Below, piece after piece: positions 1-9,345 of a stretch of 64,000 nucleotides of DNA (positions are counted from its first letter, which is position 1; every line of letters starts with the position of its first letter). The stretch is from positions 1 through 64,000 of the forward strand of contig NZ_JANLNW010000080.1 in the NCBI RefSeq assembly GCF_025465945.1, given 5' to 3'. The notes beneath the pieces are model-generated. The model ran no database searches and was not told where the DNA came from. It saw only the letters and a list, made by a program, of their open reading frames with translations. This DNA is from Pseudomonas sp. 6D_7.1_Bac1 (GTDB lineage: Bacteria; Pseudomonadota; Gammaproteobacteria; Pseudomonadales; Pseudomonadaceae). A program made the position numbers and the translations under genes.

Positions 1-51
1 TATGCAGGTAGGGGTTTTGTTTTGCCTGCGAAAAAGTGACCTTCAATTTGG

Positions 52-426
52 CTAGCTTTCCCGCGCCAGCTTCCACTGTCTGGTCAGGCGGACATAGACA
101 ATCACGTTGATCAGCAATACCAGGCTGCCCAGCCCTAGCTGTATCGCAGGAGTTAGTCCGGCTGGGTATATCAATGGCCACACATAGTGCTCGATGAAGC
201 TGTCAGCGTAACCGTCCTGTCCGGCATTTTGGCGCAAGAGGTTTTCCCAGCGGGTCAGCGGGCAGGTCAACTGGAAGACTTCGACTACCACGGCCCACAC
301 AGCTGCGGGCAGGTGCCACCAGATCAAGTACCGCCATTTGAGCGCCAGCAGGCCGCCGAAGAGCGCGAACAGAATGAACAACAGATGAAACAGCACCAGC
401 CCGTCGGCGGCTATTCGGTAAAACAT
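52..426 (-). CDS. DUF2784 family membrane protein
   Basis: A 124-residue integral membrane protein of unknown function. The sequence shows an N-terminal hydrophobic helix (about residues 8-28), a Trp-rich second helix (WWHLPAAVWAVVVEVF), a loop containing the family-typical CPLTRWENLLR motif and a C-terminal helix rich in Leu/Ile/Val, so three to four membrane segments. The CPLTxWE motif and size match DUF2784 proteins. The ATG start is preceded by a GGATGGAG ribosome binding site. It stands alone and diverges from the lipoprotein gene at 644. No biochemical role is known for the family, so none is proposed. Confidence 0.85.
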   Translation of the reverse strand: MFYRIAADGLVLFHLLFILFALFGGLLALKWRYLIWWHLPAAVWAVVVEVFQLTCPLTRWENLLRQNAGQDGYADSFIEHYVWPLIYPAGLTPAIQLGLGSLVLLINVIVYVRLTRQWKLARES

Positions 427-643
427 GACGACTCCATCCTCTGATTTATGTCCATGGCAACCGAGTATGCGGTTTTGTCGAAATGAGACTGTTCGACTTC
501 ACCAAAACCTCACTTCCTCATCGTGATTCTATGTCCATCCCTTCGCCACCTATACTCAAAATACCAGGGTCGGAAATGCTGGCCGTTCCGTTTGGGCCGC
601 GGGCAGGCTAGCGCTGTCGTGTCACTTCTAGGGGACTGCGATC

Positions 644-1693
644 TTGAATCTGCGTTTCCTGCTCGTTGTCTTGCTAGTGGTGTTGGCAGGATGTGCCACA
701 GCACATCGCGCCTCCGAGCCGACTGCGCCGGTTGTGATCTCGGAAGCGACTTGGCAGCAGATTGATAAAGACATAGACGCCGCTTCATTGGCCTCCAAAG
801 GGATAGTCAAGCGTTACACACGCAGCGCCATGGAGCGCTGGAGAGAGATGGTCTACCAGCGCACCGAAACAGACTTTATCCCTTGGTTTACGGGCTATTG
901 GACCCAGCAATGGCTCTCCATGAAGGTGGGCTGGTACAAGATGAACAGCGGGGGAGAGGTCGATCCGGTGGTAAACCGGTTAACGGTCTACCTGGAGGAG
1001 CAATACCATGAGCGCGTGCTGGACCCTGTCGCCAAGGTCACCGATCCCAACGTGATCATGGCCGACGCAATTACCCTCTATTTACAGACCCTCGACGCGC
1101 ATCTTGTGGAGATCCAGGAGCATTACAGCGCACCTCAAGATCAATTTGACCGTCGACTCAACGACATTCCAGCAATTGCACTGGCACCCCCCCCTGCACG
1201 CAACGCTTCGCTCTATCAGATTGCTCACGCCGAACCGGTTACCAAACTGCCAGCCTATCAGGCATTGATCGAACGGGTCCGCACCGCTAACAGCGGTGCG
1301 GGGGCAGGGTTATCGGACGCCGGTATATCGTCGGTGGCCAAGCGAGCCGGTGAAAAACTCGAGGGCCAGATTGCCACCCGTAGTGCGGCCAGTGCTGTTG
1401 CCGCGGCAGTGGGTCGAGTGGCAGGCGCAGTGATTTCCGTTGTGTCGGCGGGTATCAGCGCCTTCTCGAACGAGAATGATCGACCGGAGACGGAAGTGCA
1501 GCTACGCAAAAGCCTGGGTGACGCATTCGACAAAGCGTGGCTTGGGCTGATGGAGAACGAGGCCAACGGGGTGATGGCGGGGGTCTACTACATTTCGGGG
1601 CAAATCGAAGGCAGTCTCGCCAAAAGCTTGCCGGTCGTGCCCGAACCTGAGCCGCTGGAGTCTCCCCTGCAAGGTGCCCAGACGCTTCAGTAA
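644..1693 (+). CDS. Predicted lipoprotein of unknown function
   Basis: A 349-residue exported protein. It begins with a hydrophobic signal (residues 3-16) ending in a lipobox (VLAGC), so it is probably lipidated on Cys17 and membrane anchored. The mature part is largely helical, with an Ala/Gly-rich hydrophobic stretch near residues 245-275 that might insert in or lie on a membrane. The start is TTG, chosen because the signal peptide begins there and AGGGGA lies just upstream. It converges on the pqi operon, ending only 22 bases from pqiC. I do not recognise the family and assign no function. Confidence 0.75.
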   Translation: MNLRFLLVVLLVVLAGCATAHRASEPTAPVVISEATWQQIDKDIDAASLASKGIVKRYTRSAMERWREMVYQRTETDFIPWFTGYWTQQWLSMKVGWYKMNSGGEVDPVVNRLTVYLEEQYHERVLDPVAKVTDPNVIMADAITLYLQTLDAHLVEIQEHYSAPQDQFDRRLNDIPAIALAPPPARNASLYQIAHAEPVTKLPAYQALIERVRTANSGAGAGLSDAGISSVAKRAGEKLEGQIATRSAASAVAAAVGRVAGAVISVVSAGISAFSNENDRPETEVQLRKSLGDAFDKAWLGLMENEANGVMAGVYYISGQIEGSLAKSLPVVPEPEPLESPLQGAQTLQ

Positions 1694-1715
1694 GATAAAA
1701 TACCCCGCGCGCCTG

Positions 1716-2276
1716 CTACTGAGCAGCGGGACATCCGCCGAGGGGCGCGCTGGCCATTTTACTGATCAGGCTGGCCAGGCGTTTAACGTTGTTCTGATGA
1801 GCCGCCACCAGGTCATCGATGGTCGCGCCGGCCGGCGTTTTCAGTGTTGTGTGGCAGGTCAGCGGTGCACTGCCTGCGTCCATTCCCGCAGTTTTCAGGT
1901 TCCATTTCACATCGACGAGTGCGTATTGACCTGGAACAGAATCAAAACGCTGCACATCGACCCGCAGCGATACTTTGCGCTGCGACGCCGTACCGGACAA
2001 CTGATCGATCAAGGCGCTTTTCAATTCATCGGACAGGCTGGCCCCCCACCATTCGGTTTCCAGAATTGCCAGGCCACTATTGCCCTGGCGAATGACGATT
2101 TGCGGACGATCGACCTGGGGTGGCACGGTGACCCGCTCAATCTGGATATCGGCACCGCCACGCGAGCCTGTAGCCGGCTGGGCCGGAGTCAGGGTGTGGT
2201 AATGAATCGGATCACTGCGGCACGCAGCGAGCAACACCATCAGACTGAGCAACGAAACTTTAAGCGATGAAGACAT
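1716..2276 (-). CDS. pqiC: PqiC-like outer-membrane lipoprotein of the Pqi transport system
   Basis: A 186-residue lipoprotein with a clear signal and lipobox (LLAAC, Cys19), matching the ABC-type transport auxiliary lipoprotein family (DUF330/PqiC). In the known E. coli system PqiC sits in the outer membrane and docks with the PqiB needle that crosses the periplasm, giving a route for lipid exchange between membranes. Here it is the last gene of a four-gene operon, 15 bases after pqiB, with an AGGAG site before the ATG. The order pqiA-pqiA-pqiB-pqiC supports the assignment strongly. Confidence 0.9.
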   Translation of the reverse strand: MSSSLKVSLLSLMVLLAACRSDPIHYHTLTPAQPATGSRGGADIQIERVTVPPQVDRPQIVIRQGNSGLAILETEWWGASLSDELKSALIDQLSGTASQRKVSLRVDVQRFDSVPGQYALVDVKWNLKTAGMDAGSAPLTCHTTLKTPAGATIDDLVAAHQNNVKRLASLISKMASAPLGGCPAAQ

Positions 2277-2291
2277 GGGCGTGCTCCTGGG

Positions 2292-3947
2292 TCAGTTGCT
2301 CGAAGACGGTTGCAGGTCTTGCGCCGCTGCACCTTTGGGTCGGCCGCGCAGCAAGGATTCCGGATGCCGGGTCAGGTAGTCCGACAATTCACGCAGCGAG
2401 CGTGACGCGCGTCCGAGCTCGTCCAGGGTTTCGCTCAGTTGCTCACGTTGTGGCGAATCTTCGGCGAGGGTCGAGGTGGCCGACTGCAGGGTTTTGCTCA
2501 TGTCCTGCAAGGTATTCTGTACGCCGGGCAGTGTCTTGCTGTTGAACTGCTTGAGGCCACTGCGCAGTTCCGTCAGATTGCTATCCAGGTTGTTGGCGAT
2601 GCGCTCGATCGGCAGTTTGTTGATCTTGTCGACCATCGCCTGGAGCTGCTCTTGCAGTTGTTCGAGGCTCGCGGGAACGGTGGGTATCCTGACCGGCCGG
2701 GCGTTGGGATCGAAGGTAACCTTTTCGGCTTTGGGGAAGAAGTCCAGCGCAATGTACAACTGCCCGGTCAACAAGTTGCCGCTGCGGGCCTGAGCGCGCA
2801 AACCATGCTCGACAAACGAGCCCATGAGCCGGATGCCAGCTTGTTCGTCGTCGGGGTTGTGGTCCAAGGCCTTGAGCATCTTGATATGGGCCTGCCCCAA
2901 GCGTTGCGGGTAGAACACTATGCCCACGTTGATGGGGAAACTGCGGGTCTTCTCGTCGAAATCCAGGTTGATCGAGACCACCTTGCCGATTTCCAGTCCC
3001 CGGAATTCCACGGGGGCATCCACCTTCAACCCGCGCAACTCCTGATCGAAACGCAGCGACAGGAATTGCGCCTTGCCGTTGGGCGGGGCGAGAGCAGTCT
3101 GTTGATTGTCGAACAGCTCGAAGTTCTTGTTTTCGGCAGCTGGTTGATCGTTCGGGCTGTAGTCCGGAGCACGGAAGGTAATGCCGCCCACCAGCATGGC
3201 TGACAGTGACTCGGTTTTGACTGCAAAGCCATTAGCGCTGACATCGATGGCGATACCGCTGACATTCCAGAAACGAGTGTTTTCGGTGACGTGGACATCG
3301 TTCGGCGCCTTGACGAAGACTTCGATGTCTACACCCTTGCCTTCTGAGTCCAGGGTATAAGCGACCACCTCGCCGACCGGAATCTTGCGAAAATAGACGG
3401 GTGAGCCGATATCCAGCGAACCGAGGTCCGAGGTGTGCAGCATGAAGCGCTTGCCAGGTTCGCTATAGGTGATGGGCGGCGGAGCCTCCAGGCCAATGAA
3501 GGTTTTGGCTCGGGCGTCGGCGTGACCGGTGTCGGCACCGACAAAGGCACCCGAGAGCAAGGTATCAATTCCAGACACGCCGCCAGCACCAATGCGTGGC
3601 CGTACGACCCAGAACTTCGAGTCCTCGCGGGTGAAAGATTCAGCCTGCTTGACGAGTTTTACCGTGGCATCGACGCTCTTCTGGTCGTCGCTCAATTCGA
3701 CGTCGGTGACATGGCCGATCACCACGTTGCGGTATTTCACCTCGGTCTTGTTGGCTGTCAGACCTTCGCCGGTCTTGAAGTTGAGGGTGATGGTCGGCCC
3801 TTGTTGCAGCCAGTTGTGCACCACCAGGGAAACCCCGACCAGCACCGCCACGATCGGCACGATCCAGACCAGCGAAACACTCCAGCGACGGGTCTTGATG
3901 TTAGCTTGGCCGGGCTGCGGTTGCCCCTCAGTGGCTTGCGACTCCAT
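2292..3947 (-). CDS. pqiB: PqiB, multi-MCE-domain lipid transport protein
   Basis: A 551-residue MCE (MlaD-type) protein. It has a single N-terminal membrane anchor (about residues 25-47, SLVWIVPIVAVLVGVSLVV), then repeated MCE domains recognisable by motifs such as GLTANKTEVKYRNVVIG, GSPVYFRKIPVGEV and DAPVEFRGLEIGKV. A C-terminal helical region (about 430-530) should form the coiled-coil needle. Three MCE domains agree with E. coli PqiB, which assembles as a hexameric syringe across the periplasm. The start lies inside the 3' end of the upstream pqiA gene, with GGAGG seven bases before the ATG, so the genes are translationally linked. Confidence 0.93.
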   Translation of the reverse strand: MESQATEGQPQPGQANIKTRRWSVSLVWIVPIVAVLVGVSLVVHNWLQQGPTITLNFKTGEGLTANKTEVKYRNVVIGHVTDVELSDDQKSVDATVKLVKQAESFTREDSKFWVVRPRIGAGGVSGIDTLLSGAFVGADTGHADARAKTFIGLEAPPPITYSEPGKRFMLHTSDLGSLDIGSPVYFRKIPVGEVVAYTLDSEGKGVDIEVFVKAPNDVHVTENTRFWNVSGIAIDVSANGFAVKTESLSAMLVGGITFRAPDYSPNDQPAAENKNFELFDNQQTALAPPNGKAQFLSLRFDQELRGLKVDAPVEFRGLEIGKVVSINLDFDEKTRSFPINVGIVFYPQRLGQAHIKMLKALDHNPDDEQAGIRLMGSFVEHGLRAQARSGNLLTGQLYIALDFFPKAEKVTFDPNARPVRIPTVPASLEQLQEQLQAMVDKINKLPIERIANNLDSNLTELRSGLKQFNSKTLPGVQNTLQDMSKTLQSATSTLAEDSPQREQLSETLDELGRASRSLRELSDYLTRHPESLLRGRPKGAAAQDLQPSSSN

Positions 3948-4572
3948 CCATGACCTCCTCGGATTTTCGGTTTTCCCAGATCAGGCGCGGGTCAAAACTC
4001 ATTGCCGACAGCATGGTGAACACCACCACCAGACCAAAGAATAGAATTCCCGGCCGGGGCTCGATATCGCCCAACGCCTGGAACTTCACCAGCGCCGCTA
4101 CCAGCGCGACGACAATCACGTCGAGCATCGACCAGTAGCCGATCAACTCGACGAAACGGTAGAGTTTTGAACGCTCTTTACGGGCCCAGAGGCTGCCGCG
4201 TTGTGCCGTGATCAGCAGCAAGGAGAGGGCAAAGAACTTGATGCCCGGCACCGCGATACTGGCGATGAAAATGATCAGCGCAATGTCCCAGGCACCATGC
4301 TCCCAGAACTCCAGCACGCCGCTGATGATGGTGCTGTCGGAGCCACTTCCAAACAGGCTGGTGTTCATCACCGGCAACACGTTGGCCGGAACATAGAACA
4401 CCAGTGCAGCCAGCAGGTAGGCCCAGGTTCGGGTCAGTGAGTTGGCTTTGCGGGCATGCAAGGGGGCGCCACAGCGTTCGCACTCGTGGGGGTGGTCGGT
4501 CATGTCGCAGGCGTTGCCGCAGCTGTGGCACAGGCAAAGGTTGAGGTCGTGAGCCTCAGGTGCGGTGCTCAT
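3928..4572 (-). CDS. pqiA: PqiA-type inner-membrane protein (second copy)
   Basis: A 214-residue protein. The N-terminus carries two CxxC pairs (CLCHSCGNAC and CERCGAPL) that could bind a metal or form a small rubredoxin-like module, followed by about four membrane helices. E. coli PqiA is a roughly 400-residue tandem of two such units. Here the two halves are separate genes, as in many Pseudomonas genomes. The ATG at 4572 overlaps the stop of the preceding half by four bases (ATGA), which fixes the start better than an upstream in-frame GTG. It is the inner-membrane partner of PqiB. Confidence 0.9.
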   Translation of the reverse strand: MSTAPEAHDLNLCLCHSCGNACDMTDHPHECERCGAPLHARKANSLTRTWAYLLAALVFYVPANVLPVMNTSLFGSGSDSTIISGVLEFWEHGAWDIALIIFIASIAVPGIKFFALSLLLITAQRGSLWARKERSKLYRFVELIGYWSMLDVIVVALVAALVKFQALGDIEPRPGILFFGLVVVFTMLSAMSFDPRLIWENRKSEEVMDGVASH

Positions 4573-5165
4573 AGCGTGTCCCACAGCTCGCGAATATCAC
4601 GGCCGGCAATGCGGATCAGCAGCAGGCTCAGTGCCGCGAGGGCGAACAGGCCGATGCCCGGCAGCACGTCGAGCAGGCCCGCGAGTTTGAACACCGCGAC
4701 CATTGCCCCCAGCAGGCAGACCTCTAGCATGCTCCAGGGCCTGAGGGTTTCCAGCCAGCGCATACACAACTTGAACGCCGGCGAACGTTTTGCTGCAAGG
4801 GCGAAACTCAAGACCCAGATCAGTAACAGCAACTGAAAGATTGGCGCGATGATGATGGCGATAGCCGCAACCATGGCAATAAAGGTAATCGGCCCCTGGC
4901 TGAGCGCCAGCACCGAGTCCCATAAGGTGGCGCTGTTTTTCAGGCCCTGCATGCTGATACTCATCACCGGATAGAAGTTGGCGAACATCCACAGCACGGC
5001 GGCCGTCAGGCTCAAGGCCAGGCGCTGCTCCATCGACAATCCGTTGTAGCGCTGCAGCACCCCACCACAACGCGGGCACAGGGCAGTTTGATGTTTGGCG
5101 AGCGCGACTTTTTCATACACGCAATCGCAATGTTCACAGATGATCAGATGATCAGTCCTGGTCAT
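4569..5165 (-). CDS. pqiA: PqiA-type inner-membrane protein (first copy)
   Basis: A 198-residue protein with two N-terminal CxxC motifs (CEHCDCVYE and CPRCGGVL) followed by about four membrane helices, matching one half of E. coli PqiA. It is the first gene of the pqi operon. The ATG at 5165 follows an AAGGAGAAG-like site. In E. coli the pqi locus responds to superoxide through SoxRS, but no such site is visible here. Together with 3928-4572 it should supply the membrane part feeding or receiving lipids from the PqiB channel. Confidence 0.9.
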   Translation of the reverse strand: MTRTDHLIICEHCDCVYEKVALAKHQTALCPRCGGVLQRYNGLSMEQRLALSLTAAVLWMFANFYPVMSISMQGLKNSATLWDSVLALSQGPITFIAMVAAIAIIIAPIFQLLLLIWVLSFALAAKRSPAFKLCMRWLETLRPWSMLEVCLLGAMVAVFKLAGLLDVLPGIGLFALAALSLLLIRIAGRDIRELWDTL

Positions 5166-5302
5166 GGTTCGCGCTCAAGGAGAAGTCGAAAGCTGCAGGT
5201 AGTTAAATCAATATAGAAGTGCCTCGCGATAGAGCAAATTTAAAGTGCGGGGGTTTGAGACAAGGCGGGACGGCAAGCGGTAGTAGCTGACGCACTCCAC
5301 AA

Positions 5303-5341
5303 CCAAAAACTGCGCGTTCTTGATGATCAAGAGCACGCAGT
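5303..5341 (-). terminator. Rho-independent terminator after the CBS-domain gene
   Basis: Read on the minus strand, an imperfect hairpin (ATCAAGA/TCTTGAT core extended by CGCAG/CTGCG pairs) is followed by a run of five T. It lies 30 bases downstream of the CBS-domain gene stop, in the right orientation to end that transcript. Confidence 0.6.
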
Positions 5342-5370
5342 CACGGGTTCGGATTGATGGGCGAGGGGAG

Positions 5371-5811
5371 CTATTCGCCGCGAATGTACTGCTCCAGCTG
5401 CCGGATCAGCTCGGCCTGTTCGGCGATGGCTTCCTTGACCAGGTCGCCGATGGACAGCAGGCCCAGCAGTTGGCCGTCCTCCACCACGGGCAGGTGGCGC
5501 AGGTGTTTGTCGGTCATGATGTTCATGCAGGTTTGAACGGTTTGATGAGAGTCCACCGTAATCACCGGCGAGTTCATGATGTCGCTGACAGGGGTTCCCA
5601 CCGAGGAGCGACCCTTGAGCACCAGTTTGCGCGCATAGTCGCGTTCACTGATCACACCAACGATCCGACCCTCTTCGAGCACCGGCAATGCACCGACGTT
5701 TTTTGCGGCCATGACCATCAGGGCTTCGAGCACCATCTGATGCGAGTTGATGGTGTGAACCTGCTGGTTCTGTTCGGCCTTTAACTTGAGCAGCTGCGCG
5801 ACGGTCTTCAT
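5371..5811 (-). CDS. CBS-domain pair protein
   Basis: A 146-residue soluble protein made almost wholly of two CBS domains (about residues 10-65 and 75-135). The characteristic patterns are VGALPVLEEGRIVGVISERD and LRHLPVVEDGQLLGLLSIGD. Such Bateman modules bind adenine nucleotides and sense energy state, and stand-alone copies often act on unknown partners. The start is placed at the ATG before KTVAQLLKLK, 13 codons downstream of another possible ATG, because GGAGAGG precedes it at good spacing. It is monocistronic with its own terminator. Confidence 0.9.
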   Translation of the reverse strand: MKTVAQLLKLKAEQNQQVHTINSHQMVLEALMVMAAKNVGALPVLEEGRIVGVISERDYARKLVLKGRSSVGTPVSDIMNSPVITVDSHQTVQTCMNIMTDKHLRHLPVVEDGQLLGLLSIGDLVKEAIAEQAELIRQLEQYIRGE

Positions 5812-6006
5812 GAGGGCCTCTCCGGTGTTGTATTTATTAGGCGTCGCCAAGCGCGCTGACGCTTATACAGAATCATAGACGCACGCCAACAGAGCAAGAG
5901 GGCAAAGCGGCATTCAGGGGGGCTAAAAGCGTCATGGAAGGGTGTTTCAGCTATCGTCGGTGCTGTTTCGCTCTTGGGGCAAGAGTGACTGTGCTCTTGG
6001 CAGTCG

Positions 6007-6032
6007 CTGATAACCCGGGCGGGCTATCAGCG
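6007..6032. terminator. Candidate hairpin downstream of the 109-residue protein gene
   Basis: GCTGATA and TATCAGC arms flank a CCCG/CGGG core, giving a stem of about 12 pairs. It lies just after the stop of the minus-strand gene that ends at 6046. No U-tract is visible, so this is only a candidate terminator or mRNA-stabilising hairpin. Confidence 0.35.
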
Positions 6033-6045
6033 GCCTGACACGCGC

Positions 6046-6375
6046 TTAGCAGTAGCGGTCGACGACGTACACGTCGGACTGATTCTGTGCGCTCTTCCAC
6101 GCCTGATTCAGTGTCTCAAGAACACGCCCGACAAAATCCTTGTCGGCGGCGGCTTTCTTGCCAACGTAACCCTGGCCGCGACGGTACATCTTCAGTCGGG
6201 CCCGCAAGTCACGTTTGTTCTTTTCGAACTCATCTTCATGGGCGTGGGGCGACAGGCAGTCGATATGCACCTGGCCCGACTCGGCAATCCACAGGATATG
6301 GCTGTCATGGCTGTCTTTGTGCGCTGCGAACATCCGAGCCAGTTCATCAATAGTCGGTTGATTGTTCAGATTCAT
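6046..6375 (-). CDS. Conserved hypothetical protein, 109 residues
   Basis: A small soluble protein, charged, without signal peptide or membrane segments. It contains a His/Asp/Glu-rich middle (CLSPHAHEDEFEKNK) and a basic region (RARLKMYRRGQGYVGKKAA). I do not recognise a named family. Coding character is supported by codon use like its neighbours. The ATG has only a weak ribosome binding site. It sits alone between a CBS-domain gene and a gene-poor stretch. Confidence 0.65.
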   Translation of the reverse strand: MNLNNQPTIDELARMFAAHKDSHDSHILWIAESGQVHIDCLSPHAHEDEFEKNKRDLRARLKMYRRGQGYVGKKAAADKDFVGRVLETLNQAWKSAQNQSDVYVVDRYC

Positions 6376-6512
6376 GTGTAAGCCCCTTGACCAGTGTTTG
6401 ATCTGTCTAGTTGGTTCGCTGATTCACTTCTCTACGTCGGTAAGTTGATATCTGGTACCGAAACCAGGGCGACAGTGGGTGTCTGCCGAATATCGGCAGG
6501 GCCTTGAGCAGG

Positions 6513-6880
6513 ATGCATGTAGTCTTGCCGAGAAACTGCTACGCACGTGCGACACAGCGGGGAGAAACAGCGATTACCTGGATGTTGCTACCGACATTAT
6601 TCAGTTCGGCCACAAGCATCTTGAGGGTTGATCGCCAGCGCTTCTCGTCCTTGTACTGGACGCTCATGCCGGGTCAGCTTCATCAATCTGCCTTGTGGGC
6701 AGTACACATCCGGGAACAGCTCGGCGGTCAGTCGAGCTTTTTCACAACACTTTTGCCAGTGCTCCCGATCGGGGAGACGTCCGCATCATGCAAGGGGAAA
6801 AACAACTCGTCAACGGTTTTGTAGTGAAAATTTTCAATCACTACATAAAACGCTTTGACGCCTTCAGGGTTGGCCTAGAG
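6513..6880 (-). pseudogene. Possible decayed gene on the minus strand
   Basis: The 600 bases between the 109-residue protein gene and polB hold no convincing intact gene. On the minus strand, protein-like pieces can be joined only across frameshifts: one piece reads KAFYVVIENFHYKTVDELF (about 6750-6870) and others read LTAELFPDVYCPQG and KRWRSTLKMLVAEL (about 6550-6750). No start codon fits the first piece, because a stop lies close upstream. The parent family is not recognised. An open frame on the opposite strand (6504-6824) has low-complexity, atypical codon use and is not supported. Confidence 0.3.
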
Positions 6881-6975
6881 CCTTGTCCTACAATCACTTG
6901 CAGGGCAAACACAAAGGCAGCCGTGAGCATCGATGACGCGTAGAATCATCCCGTGAAATAGTCTTCGAGGTTGCA

Positions 6976-9342
6976 GTGGTGGATTTACAGCAGGGCTTCG
7001 TCTTGACCCGGCATTGGCGCGATACCCCGGCCGGCACGCAAGTCGAGTTCTGGTTGGCGACCGATCAAGGTCCAAGACTTGTCCGGCTGCCGGTTCAGTC
7101 GTCGGTGGCGTTCATCCCCGAGCAGCAGCGCGAGCAGGTCGAGCTGCTGTTGCGCGGCGAACAAGGTGTCGAGCTCCGCCCGCTGGGGTTACAGGATTTT
7201 CAGCATCGACCCGTGTTCGGGCTGTATTGCCAGCAACACCGCCAGTTGATGCACCTCGACACGCTGTTGCGCAGGGCCGGTGTCGATGTCTTCGAAGCAG
7301 ACATACGCCCGCCGGAGCGCTACCTGATGGAGCGCTTCATCACTGCACCTGTATCATTCAGTGGGACGGCAGACGACACCGGCCTATTGCTCGACGCCCA
7401 TCTCAAGCCTGCGCCGGACTATCGTCCACAACTGAAGCTGGTTTCGCTGGACATCGAAACCACCGAGCAGGGCGAGCTGTATTCGATTGCGCTGGAAGGC
7501 TGCGGTCAGCGCCAGGTCTACATGCTCGGGGCACCGAATGGCGACGACTCGCGGGTGGATTTTGCGCTTGAGTACTGCGATTCCCGAACCCTGTTGCTGA
7601 AAAAACTCAACGAGTGGTTTGTGCGCCATGACCCCGACGCAATCATCGGCTGGAACCTGGTGCAGTTCGATCTGCGTGTGCTGCACGAGCATGCCCGGCG
7701 CCTGGCGGTGCCGTTGCGTCTGGGGCGTGGTGGCGAGGAGATGCAGTGGCGCGAACACGGCTCGGGCAACAATCACTTCTTTGCCGCAGCGGCTGGCCGA
7801 CTGATCATTGATGGCATCGAGTCGCTGCGTTCGGCGACCTGGAGCTTTCCTTCGTTCAGCCTGGAAAACGTCGCGCAGACGCTGCTGGGCGAGGGCAAAT
7901 CAATCGATAACCCCTACCAGCGCATGGACGAAATCAACCGCATGTTCGCCGAGGACAAGCCCGCACTGGCGCGCTACAACCTCAAGGACTGCGAGCTGGT
8001 GACGCGGATCTTCCACAAGACCGAGCTGCTGACCTTCTTGCTGGAACGCGCCAGCGTCACCGGCTTGCCGGCCGACCGCAGCGGTGGTTCGGTGGCGGCA
8101 TTCACTCACCTATACATGCCGCTGATGCACCGTCAGGGCTTTGTTGCGCCGAACCTTGGCGAACGGCCGCCGCAGGCCAGCCCCGGCGGTTTTGTCATGG
8201 ACTCGCAACCCGGCTTGTATGAGTCGGTGCTGGTGCTCGACTACAAGAGTCTGTACCCGTCGATCATCCGCACCTTTCTGATCGACCCGGTGGGACTGGT
8301 AGAAGGTTTGCGTCACCCCGACGACAGTGAGTCGGTACCCGGTTTCCGTGGTGCGCGCTTCTCGCGGACACGGCACTGTCTGCCAGCGATCGTCGCCCGT
8401 GTATCGGAAGGCCGGGAAGTTGCCAAGCGCGAGCACAATGCGCCGCTTTCCCAGGCCTTGAAAATCATCATGAATGCGTTTTATGGCGTGCTCGGCTCCA
8501 GCGGCTGCCGGTTTTTCGATACGCGCCTGGCGTCGTCGATCACCTTGCGTGGGCACGAAATCATGCTCAGGACTCGCCAACTGATCGAGGCGCAAGGGCA
8601 CGCGGTGATTTATGGCGACACCGACTCCACCTTCGTCTGGCTGCGGCGTGCTCACGGTCAGGAGGAGGCGGCCCAGATCGGCCGGGCGCTGGTGGCGCAC
8701 GTCAACCAGTGGTGGCGCGACCATCTACTGCGCGAATTCGGTTTGCACAGCGTGCTCGAACTGCAATTCGAAACGCACTTTCGGCGCTTCCTGATGCCGA
8801 CCATTCGCGGTGCAGAGGAGGGCAGCAAGAAGCGTTACGCCGGACTGGTGACGCGCGCCGACGGTACTGACGAAATGGTCTACAAAGGCCTGGAAACCGT
8901 GCGCACCGACTGGTCGCCGCTGGCCCGGCAGTTTCAACAGGAGCTCTACCTGCGGATCTTTCACCGTCGGCCTTATCAGGATTATGTTCGCGAGTTTGTG
9001 CGCGCGACGCTGGCCGGTGAGCACGATGAGCTGTTGATCTATCGCAAGCGCCTGCGTCGTCCATTGGACGACTATCAACGCAACGTACCACCCCATGTGC
9101 GCGCCGCACGCCTGGCCGACGAATACAACGATCGACAGGGACGGCCACTCCAGTATCAGAGCGGCGGCTGGATCAGTTATGTGATCACGGTGGCGGGGCC
9201 CGAACCGCTGGAAACCCGCAGCGCGCCGATTGACTACGATCATTACGTCAGTCGCCAGCTGCAACCGGTGGCCGACGCAATCCTGCCGTTTGTCGACGAC
9301 GATTTCAGCACACTGATCGGTGGACAGCTGGGGTTGTTCTAG
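6976..9342 (+). CDS. polB: DNA polymerase II (family B)
   Basis: A 788-residue replicative-repair polymerase, close to the usual E. coli Pol II length. Domains in order: N-terminal domain (1-150); 3'-5' proofreading exonuclease with Exo I DIET (about residue 158) and Exo II NLVQFDLR; then the polymerase with motif A DYKSLYPSII (about 421), motif B KIIMNAFYGVLGS (about 496), motif C YGDTDS (about 546) and a KKRYAGL palm motif. All catalytic acidic residues are present. Pol II restarts stalled forks and does translesion synthesis. The start is GTG with a GAGG element upstream. In E. coli polB is SOS-regulated, but I could not find a clear LexA box here. Confidence 0.97.
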   Translation: MVDLQQGFVLTRHWRDTPAGTQVEFWLATDQGPRLVRLPVQSSVAFIPEQQREQVELLLRGEQGVELRPLGLQDFQHRPVFGLYCQQHRQLMHLDTLLRRAGVDVFEADIRPPERYLMERFITAPVSFSGTADDTGLLLDAHLKPAPDYRPQLKLVSLDIETTEQGELYSIALEGCGQRQVYMLGAPNGDDSRVDFALEYCDSRTLLLKKLNEWFVRHDPDAIIGWNLVQFDLRVLHEHARRLAVPLRLGRGGEEMQWREHGSGNNHFFAAAAGRLIIDGIESLRSATWSFPSFSLENVAQTLLGEGKSIDNPYQRMDEINRMFAEDKPALARYNLKDCELVTRIFHKTELLTFLLERASVTGLPADRSGGSVAAFTHLYMPLMHRQGFVAPNLGERPPQASPGGFVMDSQPGLYESVLVLDYKSLYPSIIRTFLIDPVGLVEGLRHPDDSESVPGFRGARFSRTRHCLPAIVARVSEGREVAKREHNAPLSQALKIIMNAFYGVLGSSGCRFFDTRLASSITLRGHEIMLRTRQLIEAQGHAVIYGDTDSTFVWLRRAHGQEEAAQIGRALVAHVNQWWRDHLLREFGLHSVLELQFETHFRRFLMPTIRGAEEGSKKRYAGLVTRADGTDEMVYKGLETVRTDWSPLARQFQQELYLRIFHRRPYQDYVREFVRATLAGEHDELLIYRKRLRRPLDDYQRNVPPHVRAARLADEYNDRQGRPLQYQSGGWISYVITVAGPEPLETRSAPIDYDHYVSRQLQPVADAILPFVDDDFSTLIGGQLGLF

Positions 9343-9345
9343 GTC

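Noticed and set aside
2439..3203. 254-codon frame on the plus strand inside pqiB
   Set aside because: It is the antisense shadow of pqiB, whose MCE motifs and operon place leave no doubt.
6504..6824. 106-codon open frame on the plus strand
   Set aside because: Composition is atypical, no ribosome site, and the opposite strand shows better protein-like segments of a decayed gene.
6841..6975. LexA/SOS box upstream of polB
   Set aside because: I searched for a CTGT-N8-ACAG pattern in this interval by eye and found none.
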